Notes under the pieces: model-generated
What the model saw: the letters and a program-made list of their open reading frames with translations, nothing else
What the model was told of the DNA's origin: nothing
Databases searched by the model: none
From: CALLCD01 sp039196965
GTDB taxonomy: Bacteria; Pseudomonadota; Alphaproteobacteria; Caulobacterales; Hyphomonadaceae
Reading direction: 5' to 3'
Assembly: GCA_039196965.1 (NCBI GenBank)
Contig: JBCCUK010000001.1
Span: 124,001-188,000, forward strand
Length of the DNA: 64,000 bases
Program-made: the position numbers and the translations under genes
Part shown: piece by piece, positions 53,468-63,080 of the stretch
Layout of the letters: each line of letters starts with the position of its first letter
How positions within the stretch are numbered: the stretch's first letter is position 1

Positions 53468-54984
53468 GTTCAGAGCAAATATCTCCAAAAATAAAAGACC
53501 ATTACGACGTTCTAATCGCGGGGGCAGGGATATCCGGAATTGGATCAGCCTATCACCTTCAGCAACAATGTCCGGGTAAATCATTCCTTATTTTTGAAGC
53601 CTTGGAAAGCTATGGCGGTACTTGGCTGACGCATACCTATCCGGGCATCCGATCAGACAGCGATCTCTACACGTTCGGGTATCGCTTCAAGCCATGGATT
53701 GGACCGCCCATCGCCACGGCGGGAGAAATTCTGGATTACATGGGTGAAGTGATCGAGGAGAACGATCTCGCCAAACACATCCATTATAATCATACGATCA
53801 TTGATGCGCGCTATTCTTCGGCTGATAAGTTATGGACTGTGACGGCGAAGAGCGGCGATAGCGACGACACGGTCACTGTGACCTGTAACTTCCTCTGGAT
53901 GTGCCAAGGCTATTACAATCACAAGATAGGATACACGCCTGAATGGGAAGGTATGGACGATTTCGCAGGTGAGATTGTCCATCCCCAGACCTGGCCAGAT
54001 GACATGGATCTAAGTGGCAAGCGGGTTGTCTGTATTGGCTCTGGCGCGACGGCCGCGACGCTGGTGCCCGCCATTGCCGACAAATGCGAGCATGTCACGC
54101 TGCTACAAAGGTCGCCGACCTATTTCTATCCGGCTGAAAACCGGAATGAACTTGCAGACGAGCTTAGGCGGATTGGCGTGGAAGATAGTCTAGTCCATGA
54201 GATTGCGCGCAAGAAAGCGCTCTTCGATCAAGATGAGATCTGCCAGCGATGCCTGAGCGAGCCGGAGGTGGTAAAAGCGGAACTCTTCGCTGCGGCGAGG
54301 GAGTATCTAGGTCCCGATTTCGACATTGATACCCATCTCACGCCGAAATACCGGCCGTGGCAGCAACGTGTGGCCTTCATTCCTGATGGCGACCTGTTTC
54401 GGGGCCTTGCAACCGGCGCGGCAAGCATTGTCACCGATGAAATCGACCGGTTCACGGAGAAGGGCATTCTCCTGAAGTCTGGCGAGCACCTTGATGCCGA
54501 TGTGATCGTGACCGCCACCGGTTTCAATCTATCCGTGCTGGGAGATATTCCGTTCACGATTGATGATGAACCCGTCGACTTCAGTCGGACTGTGACCTAC
54601 CGCGGCATGATGCTGACCGGTGTTCCGAATATGGTCTGGGTATTCGGTTATTTCCGCGCCAGCTGGACCTTGCGCGTTGACCTGCTTGGCGACTTCGTTT
54701 GTCGCATGCTCAATCATATGGATACCAACGGCCAAGATGAAGTGCAGGTCGCATTCCGGGAGCAGGACAAAGATATGGAAATCCTGCCATGGATGGACTC
54801 CGACGATTTCAATCCAGGCTATCTGATGCGAGCCATGCATCTCATGCCCAAACGGGGTGCGGATCCAATCTGGCAGCACACGCAAGATTACTGGAATGAA
54901 CGCAACGCCTTGCCCGAGGTCGACCTTGAGGCCGAGGAGTTCGTTTATGAGCGCCGCAGCGATGCCCGCTCCAATGCAGCCTAG
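53464..54984 (+). CDS. Flavin-containing (Baeyer-Villiger type) monooxygenase
   Basis: 506 residues. Two dinucleotide motifs are visible: AGAGISGIGSA at about 19-29 for FAD and CIGSGATAATL for NADPH. Between them is the Baeyer-Villiger fingerprint FAGEIVHPQTWP at 167-178 (pattern F-x-G-x3-H-x3-W-P). Such enzymes insert oxygen next to a ketone, giving esters or lactones. ATG 53464 fits the AGAGGAAA Shine-Dalgarno better than GTG 53458. It follows the AraC gene on the same strand. Confidence 0.9.
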   Translation: MSSEQISPKIKDHYDVLIAGAGISGIGSAYHLQQQCPGKSFLIFEALESYGGTWLTHTYPGIRSDSDLYTFGYRFKPWIGPPIATAGEILDYMGEVIEENDLAKHIHYNHTIIDARYSSADKLWTVTAKSGDSDDTVTVTCNFLWMCQGYYNHKIGYTPEWEGMDDFAGEIVHPQTWPDDMDLSGKRVVCIGSGATAATLVPAIADKCEHVTLLQRSPTYFYPAENRNELADELRRIGVEDSLVHEIARKKALFDQDEICQRCLSEPEVVKAELFAAAREYLGPDFDIDTHLTPKYRPWQQRVAFIPDGDLFRGLATGAASIVTDEIDRFTEKGILLKSGEHLDADVIVTATGFNLSVLGDIPFTIDDEPVDFSRTVTYRGMMLTGVPNMVWVFGYFRASWTLRVDLLGDFVCRMLNHMDTNGQDEVQVAFREQDKDMEILPWMDSDDFNPGYLMRAMHLMPKRGADPIWQHTQDYWNERNALPEVDLEAEEFVYERRSDARSNAA

Positions 54985-55041
54985 CGTTTTTCTGCTGGCG
55001 CGGCCTTATGGTCGAGGCTGTAAAACAAAATTCCAAAGCAT

Positions 55042-55070
55042 CGGGCGAATGACATCATGTTGTTCGCCCG
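55042..55070. repeat. Inverted repeat between monooxygenase and flavoprotein genes
   Basis: CGGGCGAA (55042-55049) and TTCGCCCG (55063-55070) form a perfect 8-bp stem with a 13-base loop. There is no T-run on either side, so it may be a weak or Rho-assisted terminator, or an mRNA-stabilising hairpin. Confidence 0.5.
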
Positions 55071-55211
55071 TCGTGCATTGCAGAGCCAAACTTGTTTCTT
55101 ATGCCTAAAATATGGGCTTCGGACATATGACGGAGTGCTCTCGACTGGCCGAAAGAGAAGATGTCGGTATAAAGGCCACATGTAAAAGCACGGGCGCTGA
55201 GGATAAATACT

Positions 55212-56558
55212 ATGAAAGTCGCAATCATTGGAGCGGGTTTGTCGGGTCTGGCAGCTGCGCATACGCTGCGTCGCGCCGGACATGAGGCCGTGATCTACGA
55301 GGCCAGCGACCGCGCTGGTGGGCGTGGTATGTTGTTGAACCGGCCGGGCACAGATGACTGGGCGGACGTCGGCTCACAATACTATCATTCAAACTACAAG
55401 CTTGGCTTGAAACTGATTGATGAAGTTGGCCTAACGCCAAAGCTGAAAAAGATTGGTGGCTATAGCCGGATGTATACCGGTGAGGGTGCGGACTCCTATA
55501 AGCTCAATCCAAGCATGCCATGGATGAAAACTGGCGGTATTCTCGGCAATTTGAAAGTGGCTGGCTATCTCGCGCGTTTGCTGCTATTTCATCGCTCCGA
55601 AACATTTGCGGCGACTCCTGATCAGGCTGTATATGACAATCGGGCCGCACTTCAGAGTACGAATGATGTGTTTGTGCGTGATCATACGGTCAGGATGCTG
55701 AGCCTTATAGGTGGCATGAGCGAACCCGATGCGGCGAACATCAACCTGCTGCAAATCCACCGCCTGGCGAAAATCATTATGCTGACTGACTATGTTTCCC
55801 TGGAAGGTGGAACGGCAAGATTGCATAATGTGCTCGCTGAACAATCCGATATTCGTTTTGGAAGTGCCGTTAGGACGCTTGTCGAAACTGGCGGTGGCGT
55901 ATCTGGATTGGAGCTTCAGAATGGTGACAGGGTAGAAGCTGACCATGTCATTGTTGCAGCAGATGCCCCCGGTGCCGCGCAAATTGTTCCAGCGGGCTGG
56001 ACCGAAGAAAGAACCTTCCTGGACAGTGTAATGATGCGGCCGGGATACATCATCTCCTTCTTCCTCGACCATGCTTTGGAGGATGGGGTATGGACCTATT
56101 TCTTCCCGTTTGATCGAGAGGGGCCTGTCTCTTTCTGCGTTGATGCACATCAGAAGAGCCCGGGCAATCACCCTTCTGGAAAGGCCACTTTACAAGCCTG
56201 GATCCTCAATCCAAAAGCTGCGGCCCTGTCCGACAAGACAGACGAGGAGCTGGCAGCGATCGCCTTGGCGGATATCTCGCCCATGGTGAAAGGCGTAGAG
56301 GGCCATGTCGAAGCCCATGCGGTGACACGCCACAAGGGCTCGGTGCCGCAGTCGCGCGTCGGCCACAATGCGGCAGCCATCGCGTTTTTGGACGCAATTG
56401 ATCAGCGCCCCGGCGTTACCTTTTGCGGCGACTATTTTTCCGGCGGCTATATGGAGAGCGCGTTGTGGTCTGTTGAACGTGCGATGCCGCGCATCATGTC
56501 TGAAGCAGCCCAATCGAACGTGCGCGTATTAGACGCTAATGATAAGCGCGCAGCATAA
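55212..56558 (+). CDS. FAD-dependent amine-oxidase/protoporphyrinogen-oxidase-like protein
   Basis: 448 residues. The FAD motif VAIIGAGLSGLAAAHTLRRAG is followed by YEASDRAGGRG, the NAD(P)-binding Rossmann-like pattern of the phytoene desaturase/amine oxidase superfamily. The C-terminal GDYFSGGYMESALWS is the second FAD-contacting motif. The substrate is unknown. It is 23 bases upstream of the membrane protein gene and probably cotranscribed with it. Confidence 0.85.
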   Translation: MKVAIIGAGLSGLAAAHTLRRAGHEAVIYEASDRAGGRGMLLNRPGTDDWADVGSQYYHSNYKLGLKLIDEVGLTPKLKKIGGYSRMYTGEGADSYKLNPSMPWMKTGGILGNLKVAGYLARLLLFHRSETFAATPDQAVYDNRAALQSTNDVFVRDHTVRMLSLIGGMSEPDAANINLLQIHRLAKIIMLTDYVSLEGGTARLHNVLAEQSDIRFGSAVRTLVETGGGVSGLELQNGDRVEADHVIVAADAPGAAQIVPAGWTEERTFLDSVMMRPGYIISFFLDHALEDGVWTYFFPFDREGPVSFCVDAHQKSPGNHPSGKATLQAWILNPKAAALSDKTDEELAAIALADISPMVKGVEGHVEAHAVTRHKGSVPQSRVGHNAAAIAFLDAIDQRPGVTFCGDYFSGGYMESALWSVERAMPRIMSEAAQSNVRVLDANDKRAA

Positions 56559-56581
56559 TACCCCCATAACAGGTTATCAGA

Positions 56582-57280
56582 ATGTCACAGCTAGATATGA
56601 CCGTCCCCGGACGGAAAGTCGCGTCAGTCGCTGCATTTCTTTCGCTTCCCTTCGCCTATCTCACGCAGACCCTCTACGTTACCGCGGCGGGTGGTGATGT
56701 CGGGATCTTCTTTGAGGGAGCGAAGATACTCGCCGTAAGCCAGCAACAGGCTGGTTATTTTTATACCGCCATGTGGACCGATGTGCTCGGCTATTATCTG
56801 ATCCTCATACCTGTCATTGTCTATGCTTGGAAAGCGCTCAGGGGCGTCAATGAGACACTGGCCGATATCGCTTTTTTCTGCGGTACGATTTTTTGCCTCC
56901 TAGGCTCGTTTGGAGCCGTCACCATGGCAGGGGCTTTTAACATCCTTTACGCGTCCTTTTCAGATGCAACGTTGGAGCAGCAGGCCGCCGCGATCGCCGC
57001 ATGGGAAGCGACGATTTACGGTCAATGGCGAGGGCTTTGGCTGCTTGAAGCGACGCTGGCGTTTGTCTTCCTGGTCGGGCTCGGCCGACTTCTTCTTGAT
57101 ATCGGCCGTACGGGCCTTGGCGGCGTGGCGATCCTTTTGGGACTTATCTGGATTGTGCAGTTCACAACCTGGCAGCTGGGGTACCATGCCGTTTCCGATG
57201 CGGCACTCACGGCGGTCGTGCTTCTGGCCCCGCTCTGGTCAGCGTGGCTTGGTGTCGTGCTCTGGCGACTGCGCGCTTAG
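56582..57280 (+). CDS. Integral membrane protein, unknown function
   Basis: 232 residues with about six transmembrane helices (for example VLGYYLILIPVIVYAW, IAFFCGTIFCLLGSFGAV and GVAILLGLIWIVQFTTW). I do not recognise the family. Its place directly after the flavoprotein gene suggests a membrane partner or transporter for that pathway. Its end faces yqgE, with 33 bases between the two stops. Confidence 0.7.
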   Translation: MSQLDMTVPGRKVASVAAFLSLPFAYLTQTLYVTAAGGDVGIFFEGAKILAVSQQQAGYFYTAMWTDVLGYYLILIPVIVYAWKALRGVNETLADIAFFCGTIFCLLGSFGAVTMAGAFNILYASFSDATLEQQAAAIAAWEATIYGQWRGLWLLEATLAFVFLVGLGRLLLDIGRTGLGGVAILLGLIWIVQFTTWQLGYHAVSDAALTAVVLLAPLWSAWLGVVLWRLRA

Positions 57281-57313
57281 GTTAAAGATTCATTCGAAAG
57301 CTATTTGTAAGGA

Positions 57314-57886
57314 TCAGGCGTGGCCTGCGCCTGACTGCAGGTGCAGTGGCGTGATGCCTATGCTGTCGAGCGCTTGCCGCCATTTGTCATTATGGTTTCC
57401 GGCAAAAATCAGTTCGGCATCGAAATCGGAGACGAGCCAGGCGTTTTCGGCGATTTCCCGCTCCACCTGTCCGGCACCCCAACCAGAATAGCCGAGGGCG
57501 AGCACAGCCTGTTCCGGCGGTGTCTCCGATGCGATGGCGTGGAGTGCATCCCGCGTGGCAGTGAGGCATACATTGCCGCTGACCTGCATGGTTGCAGTCT
57601 CGCAATTGAAATCCTCACTATGGAGCACGAAGCCCCTGTCGCGGCCCACCGGTCCGCCATCGAGCACCTGATACTCAGGAAGGGCGATGGTCATAGGAAT
57701 GTCGAGTTGATCCAGCAATGCCGGAAGGGTGAGGCCTTCCATCGGCTTGTTCAGAACAAGCCCCATGGCGAAATCTTCCGCATGGGCGCAGATCAGAATA
57801 ACCGATTGATTGAAGCGGTCATCACCAATCTCCGGCATGGCGATGAGCACTTTGCCTGTCAGATCGGAGACATTTGTTTCAGCCAT
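57314..57886 (-). CDS. YqgE/AlgH family protein
   Basis: 190 residues of the YqgE/AlgH (DUF179) family: GKVLIAMPEIGDDRFNQSV at the start, AMGLVLNKP, DGGPVGRDRGFVLH and LGYSGWGAGQVERE. The molecular function is not established. I chose ATG 57886 because the homology begins there; the frame extends to 58147 through the peroxiredoxin gene. It is divergent from that gene. Confidence 0.92.
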   Translation of the reverse strand: MAETNVSDLTGKVLIAMPEIGDDRFNQSVILICAHAEDFAMGLVLNKPMEGLTLPALLDQLDIPMTIALPEYQVLDGGPVGRDRGFVLHSEDFNCETATMQVSGNVCLTATRDALHAIASETPPEQAVLALGYSGWGAGQVEREIAENAWLVSDFDAELIFAGNHNDKWRQALDSIGITPLHLQSGAGHA

Positions 57887-57992
57887 ATTCGTATGCTTGC
57901 GCAGGCGGCGAGGGCATGCAAGGCCGAAAAAGAAAGTTGATCCATATGTCGGTATGGTTAGGTTGCGCCAAACACTTATGGAGAACAAAGCC

Positions 57993-58475
57993 ATGACCAT
58001 CCAAATTGGTGATAAACTTCCGGACGTTACCTTTATGGAAGCGACGGAAAACGGCCCCGAACCACGCCGTACAGAAGATATTTTCGCGGGCAAAACGGTT
58101 GCGCTTTTTGCTGTTCCCGGAGCCTTCACGCCGACATGTTCGGTCAAGCATTTGCCGAGCTTTCTCGATCATGCATCGAGCCTGAAAGACAAAGGCGTGG
58201 ACGAAATCATCTGTACGGCGGTGAATGATGCTTTTGTGCTTGGCCATTGGGCGGCATCACAAAATGCGAGCGGTACGATCAGAATGCTTGCCGATGGCAA
58301 TGGGGCCTTTGCGAAAGCGATTGGCCTGGAACTCGATGCGTCAGGCTTCGGCATGGGTTCACGGTCCCAACGATATTCCATGCTGGTTGAAGACGGTGTT
58401 GTGAAACAGCTGAATGTTGAGGATGGCGCGGCCTTTGAAGTTTCCTCCGGCGACTATCTGCTCGGTCAGCTCTGA
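57993..58475 (+). CDS. Peroxiredoxin, Prx5-like
   Basis: 160-residue thiol peroxidase that reduces hydrogen peroxide and organic hydroperoxides. The peroxidatic Cys49 is in the motif PGAFTPTCS. This layout matches the Prx5/hybrid subfamily that uses glutathione or glutaredoxin. The ATG at 57993 is preceded by GGAG; a frame from 57810 is rejected because it covers yqgE. Confidence 0.93.
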   Translation: MTIQIGDKLPDVTFMEATENGPEPRRTEDIFAGKTVALFAVPGAFTPTCSVKHLPSFLDHASSLKDKGVDEIICTAVNDAFVLGHWAASQNASGTIRMLADGNGAFAKAIGLELDASGFGMGSRSQRYSMLVEDGVVKQLNVEDGAAFEVSSGDYLLGQL

Positions 58476-58508
58476 CGCCGAAACTCATGATAAACAAAGT
58501 ATTAAGCG

Positions 58509-58539
58509 AAACGGCTCACTCTCATGGTGAGCCGTTTTT
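58509..58539 (+). terminator. Rho-independent terminator
   Basis: An 11-bp perfect stem (AAACGGCTCAC at 58509-58519 and GTGAGCCGTTT at 58527-58537) with a 7-base loop runs into TTTTT. It ends the peroxiredoxin transcript 33 bases after its stop. Confidence 0.9.
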
Positions 58540-58608
58540 GGTTTGAATTTATTGAAAAGCGGTAAGTGTGCTCTTATGTCTATACCAAGCACTTAGAGGG
58601 ACAATTAC

Positions 58609-59568
58609 ATGGATGCAGCTATCGTTATTCCGTTACTACTGTTTGTATCGATTATTATACTTGTTCAGGCGGTAAAGTTTGTTCCGCAGGGATTCAACTA
58701 TACAGTGGAAACATTTGGGAGATACAGTAAGACGCTTGGTCCAGGTCCTCATATTATTATTCCGATCTATCAAAGCATCGGCCGAAAAATGAATATGATG
58801 GAGACCGTTCTTGATGTTCCCCAGCAGGAGGTCATCACCAAGGACAATGCCATGGTGTCCTGTGATGCGGTTGTTTTTATTCAGATTATAGATGCCGTTG
58901 CCGCAGCCTATGAGGTCAATGATCTTCAAAGGGCGATCACTAATCTTGCACTGACAAATATTCGTACCGTTGTCGGTTCAATGGATCTCGACGAAGTCCT
59001 CTCTAATAGGGATGATATCAATGCGCGGCTATTATCCGTGATCGATGCGGCTACGAATCCCTGGGGCGTTAAGGTCACGCGGATTGAGATTGCCGATCTG
59101 ACACCGCCTGCGGATATCACGGAGGCTATGGCCCGACAGATGAAAGCGGAGCGCCTGAAGCGGGCCGAGGTTCTCACCGCTGAAGGTGAGAAGCAGTCGG
59201 CCATCCTGAAGGCTGAAGGGCAGAAACAGTCGCAGATCCTTGAGGCAGAAGGACGCCGGGAAGCCGCATTCCGGGATGCGGAAGCGCGTGAACGGGAAGC
59301 TGAAGCCGAAGCAAAGGCGACGGCGATGGTGTCCCAGGCGATTGCCAAGGGCGATGTAAACGCCATCAATTACTTTCTCGGCCAGCAATATGTGACAGCT
59401 TTTGAAAAGCTCGCCGTTTCCAATCAGCAGAAAACGGTCATCATTCCGGCAGAGTTCTCCTCTATTTTGGGCACGATTGAGGGCATAAAGGGCCTCACGA
59501 GTGCCCCCGGGCGCACGCCTGGCAATGGTTCAGGTACGGCTGTGCCGACCACGTCGCAAAGAGACTAG
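58609..59568 (+). CDS. SPFH/band-7 membrane protein (stomatin-like, QmcA type)
   Basis: 319 residues: an N-terminal transmembrane helix (IPLLLFVSIIILVQAV), the SPFH domain (VPQGFNYTVETFGRYSKTLGPG), then an alanine/glutamate-rich coiled coil with repeats such as AEGEKQSAILKAEG at about 185-245. Such proteins form large membrane-associated rings that influence membrane domains and protease activity. The partner NfeD gene follows 24 bases later. Confidence 0.92.
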   Translation: MDAAIVIPLLLFVSIIILVQAVKFVPQGFNYTVETFGRYSKTLGPGPHIIIPIYQSIGRKMNMMETVLDVPQQEVITKDNAMVSCDAVVFIQIIDAVAAAYEVNDLQRAITNLALTNIRTVVGSMDLDEVLSNRDDINARLLSVIDAATNPWGVKVTRIEIADLTPPADITEAMARQMKAERLKRAEVLTAEGEKQSAILKAEGQKQSQILEAEGRREAAFRDAEAREREAEAEAKATAMVSQAIAKGDVNAINYFLGQQYVTAFEKLAVSNQQKTVIIPAEFSSILGTIEGIKGLTSAPGRTPGNGSGTAVPTTSQRD

Positions 59569-59592
59569 AGAGCTTTGGGAGGAGGTATCTGA

Positions 59593-60066
59593 ATGGAAGA
59601 GATGTCCGCACTTCTGCAGCAAGTAGAGGCTTGGCACTGGATCGTTCTTGGGCTTGTCCTTATCGGCATCGAAGTTGCCGTTGGCACCTATGATCTACTG
59701 TTTGTTGCCATCGCAGCTTTTGTCACCGCCTTGTTCGCCGCCGTCGCGCCAGGCAGTCTGGCCGACTGGCAGGGGCAGATGTTTTTCTTCGCCACAATGG
59801 CAATTGCCCTGATCGTGCTCAGCCGTACCGTCTTTGCCGATATGCGTAATCAGGCGAGCGACAAACCGGGCCTTAACCAGCGCATGGTGGGAATGATTGG
59901 CTCACGGGGCGTGGTGACACAGGACTTTGTTGCAGGTACTGGCCGTGTGAAAATCGGTGACACGGAGTGGTCAGCGGAGAGCGCCGACGGAAGTGACATA
60001 GGCACCGGCGCAAGTATCGTTGTGGAAGGCGCAGAACTCACCGTCCTTAAGGTTAAGCTCATCTAG
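59593..60066 (+). CDS. NfeD family membrane protein
   Basis: 157 residues: two to three transmembrane helices (WIVLGLVLIGIEVAVG and onward to ATMAIALIVLSRTVF) and a C-terminal OB-type domain (MIGSRGVVTQDFVAGTGRV). NfeD-type proteins act with SPFH proteins encoded next to them. A GGGAGGAGG Shine-Dalgarno precedes the start. Its stop abuts that of the convergent xseA. Confidence 0.9.
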   Translation: MEEMSALLQQVEAWHWIVLGLVLIGIEVAVGTYDLLFVAIAAFVTALFAAVAPGSLADWQGQMFFFATMAIALIVLSRTVFADMRNQASDKPGLNQRMVGMIGSRGVVTQDFVAGTGRVKIGDTEWSAESADGSDIGTGASIVVEGAELTVLKVKLI

Positions 60067-61482
60067 TCAGAACAGGCTGCCCTGATCGTTTTTTGATTTG
60101 CCAGCCGGTTTGGGCGGGGCCTTCTTTGGGCTCTCGGCCGCCCGGCCAGATGAGGAAATTTCCGCATCGATTTCACCATCGGCAAAGTTAAGGCGCACAC
60201 TTTCATTTTCGCGGGCGGCGGCAACTGTCCGGATGATCGATCCGTCATCGCTCCGAACAACAGCATATCCCCGTTTCAGCGTCGCCTGATAGGATAGTGT
60301 TTCGAGCAGTTTGGCCTGGGCATTTAAGCGATCGCCGAGACGCGCATGTAAACGGTTCAGGGCAGGGCGGGCGCGGACCGCAACCTCGCGCAATCTATCC
60401 TTCCTTCGTTTCAAATCGATGGGTAGCGCTTCTGGCCGGAGACGTGCGGCGACGCGCGTCAGTTCAAGCGACTTGCGGTCGATCGCGCCTTGTAGCCCGC
60501 GCTTCAGACCGGCCTCGACGAAATCGAATCTCTGGCGTTTGGGGGTGAGCAAGGCATCTGCCTTTGGCATGCGGGCTGCGCGCAGACGATCCTTCAGATT
60601 GGTGACGCGGGAGAGCAGCGACCGTCGCAGACGGCTACCATATTCATCCACCGCTCCGATCAGCTCTGACCGAACGGGGACCGCGATTTCTGCGGCGCCC
60701 GTTGGGGTCGGCGCGCGCGCATCGGAGACATAGTCGATGAGCGTTGTATCGGTTTCATGGCCCACCGCTGAGATGAGTGGGATCTTGCTGGCGAAAGCGG
60801 CGCGTACGACGCTTTCCTCGTTGAAGGGCCAAAGATCCTCGATCGAGCCGCCCCCGCGTCCAACAATCAGAACGTCTGGACGGTTCGCGCCGCTCGCCGC
60901 ATTAAAGCCCTCTATGGCGGCGGTAATCTGTGCGGCGGCAAGTTCGCCCTGCACAAGGGCTGGCCAAAGGATGACACGAACAGGGAAGCGATCCTCAACG
61001 CGGTGCAGTATATCGCGAATAACCGCGCCGGTCGGGCTTGTGACGACGCCGATTATGCGTGGGAGGAAGGGTAGAGGTTGTTTGTGCTGCGGGTCGAAGA
61101 GACCTTCTGCCGCAAACTTCTTCTTGCGCTCTTCCAACAGCGCCATTAGCGCACCAGCACCCGCTGGCCGCATGGAAGAAGCGATCAGCTGGTAGTTAGA
61201 ACGCCCGGCATAGATGGAGAGCTTTCCCTCCGCTACCACTTCCAGGCCCTCTTCGGGCCGGAAGGGCAGGGCGTTGACCTGGCCTTTCCACATCACCGTA
61301 TTGAGTACGGCCTTTTCATCCTTGATGTCGGCATACATGTGACCGGAGCGGGCTACCGTTACGCGGCCAAGTTCGCCTCGGACGCGGACATGGTCGAAAT
61401 TCGTCTCGATCGTGCGCTTCAGGCTGGATGCGAGCTCGGAGACGGTGAGGTCGGGCAGATTGGTCGTGGCGGAATCGGTCAT
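60067..61482 (-). CDS. xseA: Exodeoxyribonuclease VII large subunit
   Basis: 471 residues. An N-terminal OB domain (DHVRVRGELGRVTVARSGHMY) is followed by the nuclease domain with GRGGGSIEDLWPFNEE and ISAVGHETDTTL, then a helical coiled-coil region and a lysine-rich tail (KKAPPKPAGKSKN). It degrades single-stranded DNA together with XseB, which is not in the window. Confidence 0.95.
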   Translation of the reverse strand: MTDSATTNLPDLTVSELASSLKRTIETNFDHVRVRGELGRVTVARSGHMYADIKDEKAVLNTVMWKGQVNALPFRPEEGLEVVAEGKLSIYAGRSNYQLIASSMRPAGAGALMALLEERKKKFAAEGLFDPQHKQPLPFLPRIIGVVTSPTGAVIRDILHRVEDRFPVRVILWPALVQGELAAAQITAAIEGFNAASGANRPDVLIVGRGGGSIEDLWPFNEESVVRAAFASKIPLISAVGHETDTTLIDYVSDARAPTPTGAAEIAVPVRSELIGAVDEYGSRLRRSLLSRVTNLKDRLRAARMPKADALLTPKRQRFDFVEAGLKRGLQGAIDRKSLELTRVAARLRPEALPIDLKRRKDRLREVAVRARPALNRLHARLGDRLNAQAKLLETLSYQATLKRGYAVVRSDDGSIIRTVAAARENESVRLNFADGEIDAEISSSGRAAESPKKAPPKPAGKSKNDQGSLF

Positions 61483-61716
61483 CGGCTTGAGTGATAACCG
61501 GAAAGGCAGAGCGCGTCACATGCCAGCGGCAGCTCGCTATGCGCTCCATAGCTTTCGTCTGCCGCGTGGCGCAAAGTTTCGCGTTGCGTGACAAACGTCC
61601 CCAAAGCGTTGTTAGCGTTATTCAGATGATGCAGCACAGGCCGAGTCGACCGGGGCTGCACCCGTGCGTATTGGTTGTGGGTTTGCGCGAGATTGACCGT
61701 TTGAATGCTGCAAAGC

Positions 61717-62844
61717 TCACCGTCTTGGCTTGCGAACACCGCCATAGATGCATTTGAAGAGGATGAGGTTGAAAATCACCGACTGAACGAACCAGTCCGG
61801 CATTTGGACGCGCTTACCACCGGGGGTGAAGAGAGTCATGCCCACCGAAGGAGAGGTCACCACCTCGCCCCATTTGTACTTGGGTGCGCGGAAATGCTTA
61901 AGCGGCTTGTTGGATAGGTCCAGGGCAGATTTAATATTGGTGACCACAATATCCGCTCCGCCATTACGGGCAGAACAGCGGTGTTGGTCTGTTGCGGCGA
62001 GGTCACCGACGCAAAAGACTGTCCTTTGGCCTTCGACCTGCAATGTTGGCTCCACGCGGACAAACTCATCTTCCGTTAGTATTTCTGCCGGTAAAAACCC
62101 TGAATTCGGTTTTGGGTTACCGATAGCCCAAATCACGCAATCAGCCTTGGTAGGGGGCTGGCCAGTCGTCCACTCTACAATCTCAGGACCGATCCTAATG
62201 CGCTGAGAGATGTCTGGTATCTTGGCGCGATAGCCTGAAAGAATTTCAACGCCCAAGCTTTGCAGTTGATTGCTTATCTTCTGGCCGACCCGGTTGGGGT
62301 AGTTGGGCAGAGGCCGTTCGCCGCTGTGATAAAGCCGCACCGACCGATCCGGATAACGTTCGGCCAGGCTTGCTGCGAGACTGACCCCCGATGCGCCGCC
62401 GCCGATAATGGCGATGGTCCTTGCATCGTTTAAGGCGGCCCGCTCTTCGGCGCGACGCCCGGCTTCCTGTTCCCAGGACTCCAGGCGCGTCTTTCGCCAG
62501 AATCCGTTCTCGGTGCCCGTGGCAATGACCAGAGCGTCGTAGCCATCGGTGCGCAGATCGCCTTCGCCCGTCCGGCTCGTGACCTCGCTTTTCGCCAGAT
62601 CGATGCCAGTGGCGAGGCCCTGAACGATATCCACGTCATCAAGGCGTTTGAACTGGCTCACTCCGATCTTGGCAATTCGCTCCCACGCCGAAGGCCAAGC
62701 CAGCCGACCGCCGACATTCTGTGACGACAGAAAGTAGGGTCTTGGGGTTATAACGGTGACATCGCAATCGCGTGCCAGACCCTGGGCAACCAAAACACCG
62801 GAATCACCCAATCCAAGAATGATGATGCGTTTCTTCCGGCTCAT
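61717..62844 (-). CDS. NDH-2-like FAD-dependent pyridine nucleotide oxidoreductase
   Basis: 375 residues. The FAD motif is ILGLGDSGVLVAQGL. The second motif, IIGGGASGVSLAASLAERYPDRSVR (central part GGGASGVSLA), binds NAD(P)H. A late segment FCVGDLAATDQH places the FAD ribityl-binding aspartate. It resembles NADH dehydrogenase FAD subunits and ferroptosis-suppressor-like oxidoreductases. The TetR-type gene lies upstream on the same strand, so regulation by it is possible. Confidence 0.82.
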   Translation of the reverse strand: MSRKKRIIILGLGDSGVLVAQGLARDCDVTVITPRPYFLSSQNVGGRLAWPSAWERIAKIGVSQFKRLDDVDIVQGLATGIDLAKSEVTSRTGEGDLRTDGYDALVIATGTENGFWRKTRLESWEQEAGRRAEERAALNDARTIAIIGGGASGVSLAASLAERYPDRSVRLYHSGERPLPNYPNRVGQKISNQLQSLGVEILSGYRAKIPDISQRIRIGPEIVEWTTGQPPTKADCVIWAIGNPKPNSGFLPAEILTEDEFVRVEPTLQVEGQRTVFCVGDLAATDQHRCSARNGGADIVVTNIKSALDLSNKPLKHFRAPKYKWGEVVTSPSVGMTLFTPGGKRVQMPDWFVQSVIFNLILFKCIYGGVRKPRR

Positions 62845-63080
62845 TCAATGCCCTACCTCTTCGTAGCGTAGATATGCTGTCGTGTGTTCATCATCAAGAA
62901 ATGGCGGCGCTACCGGGAAGTGATGGAAACGCTGCATATGACCGAACTGAACAGAGCGTAGTCACCGGATAGGGGGATGAAATCATCACCTCAGCCTCGA
63001 ACACGACATTCATAAGCACGCAATCTATTTTAAACGACTCTGATGCGACCCCATTCTCGTTCAAGTCTATGGTTCGTCGG

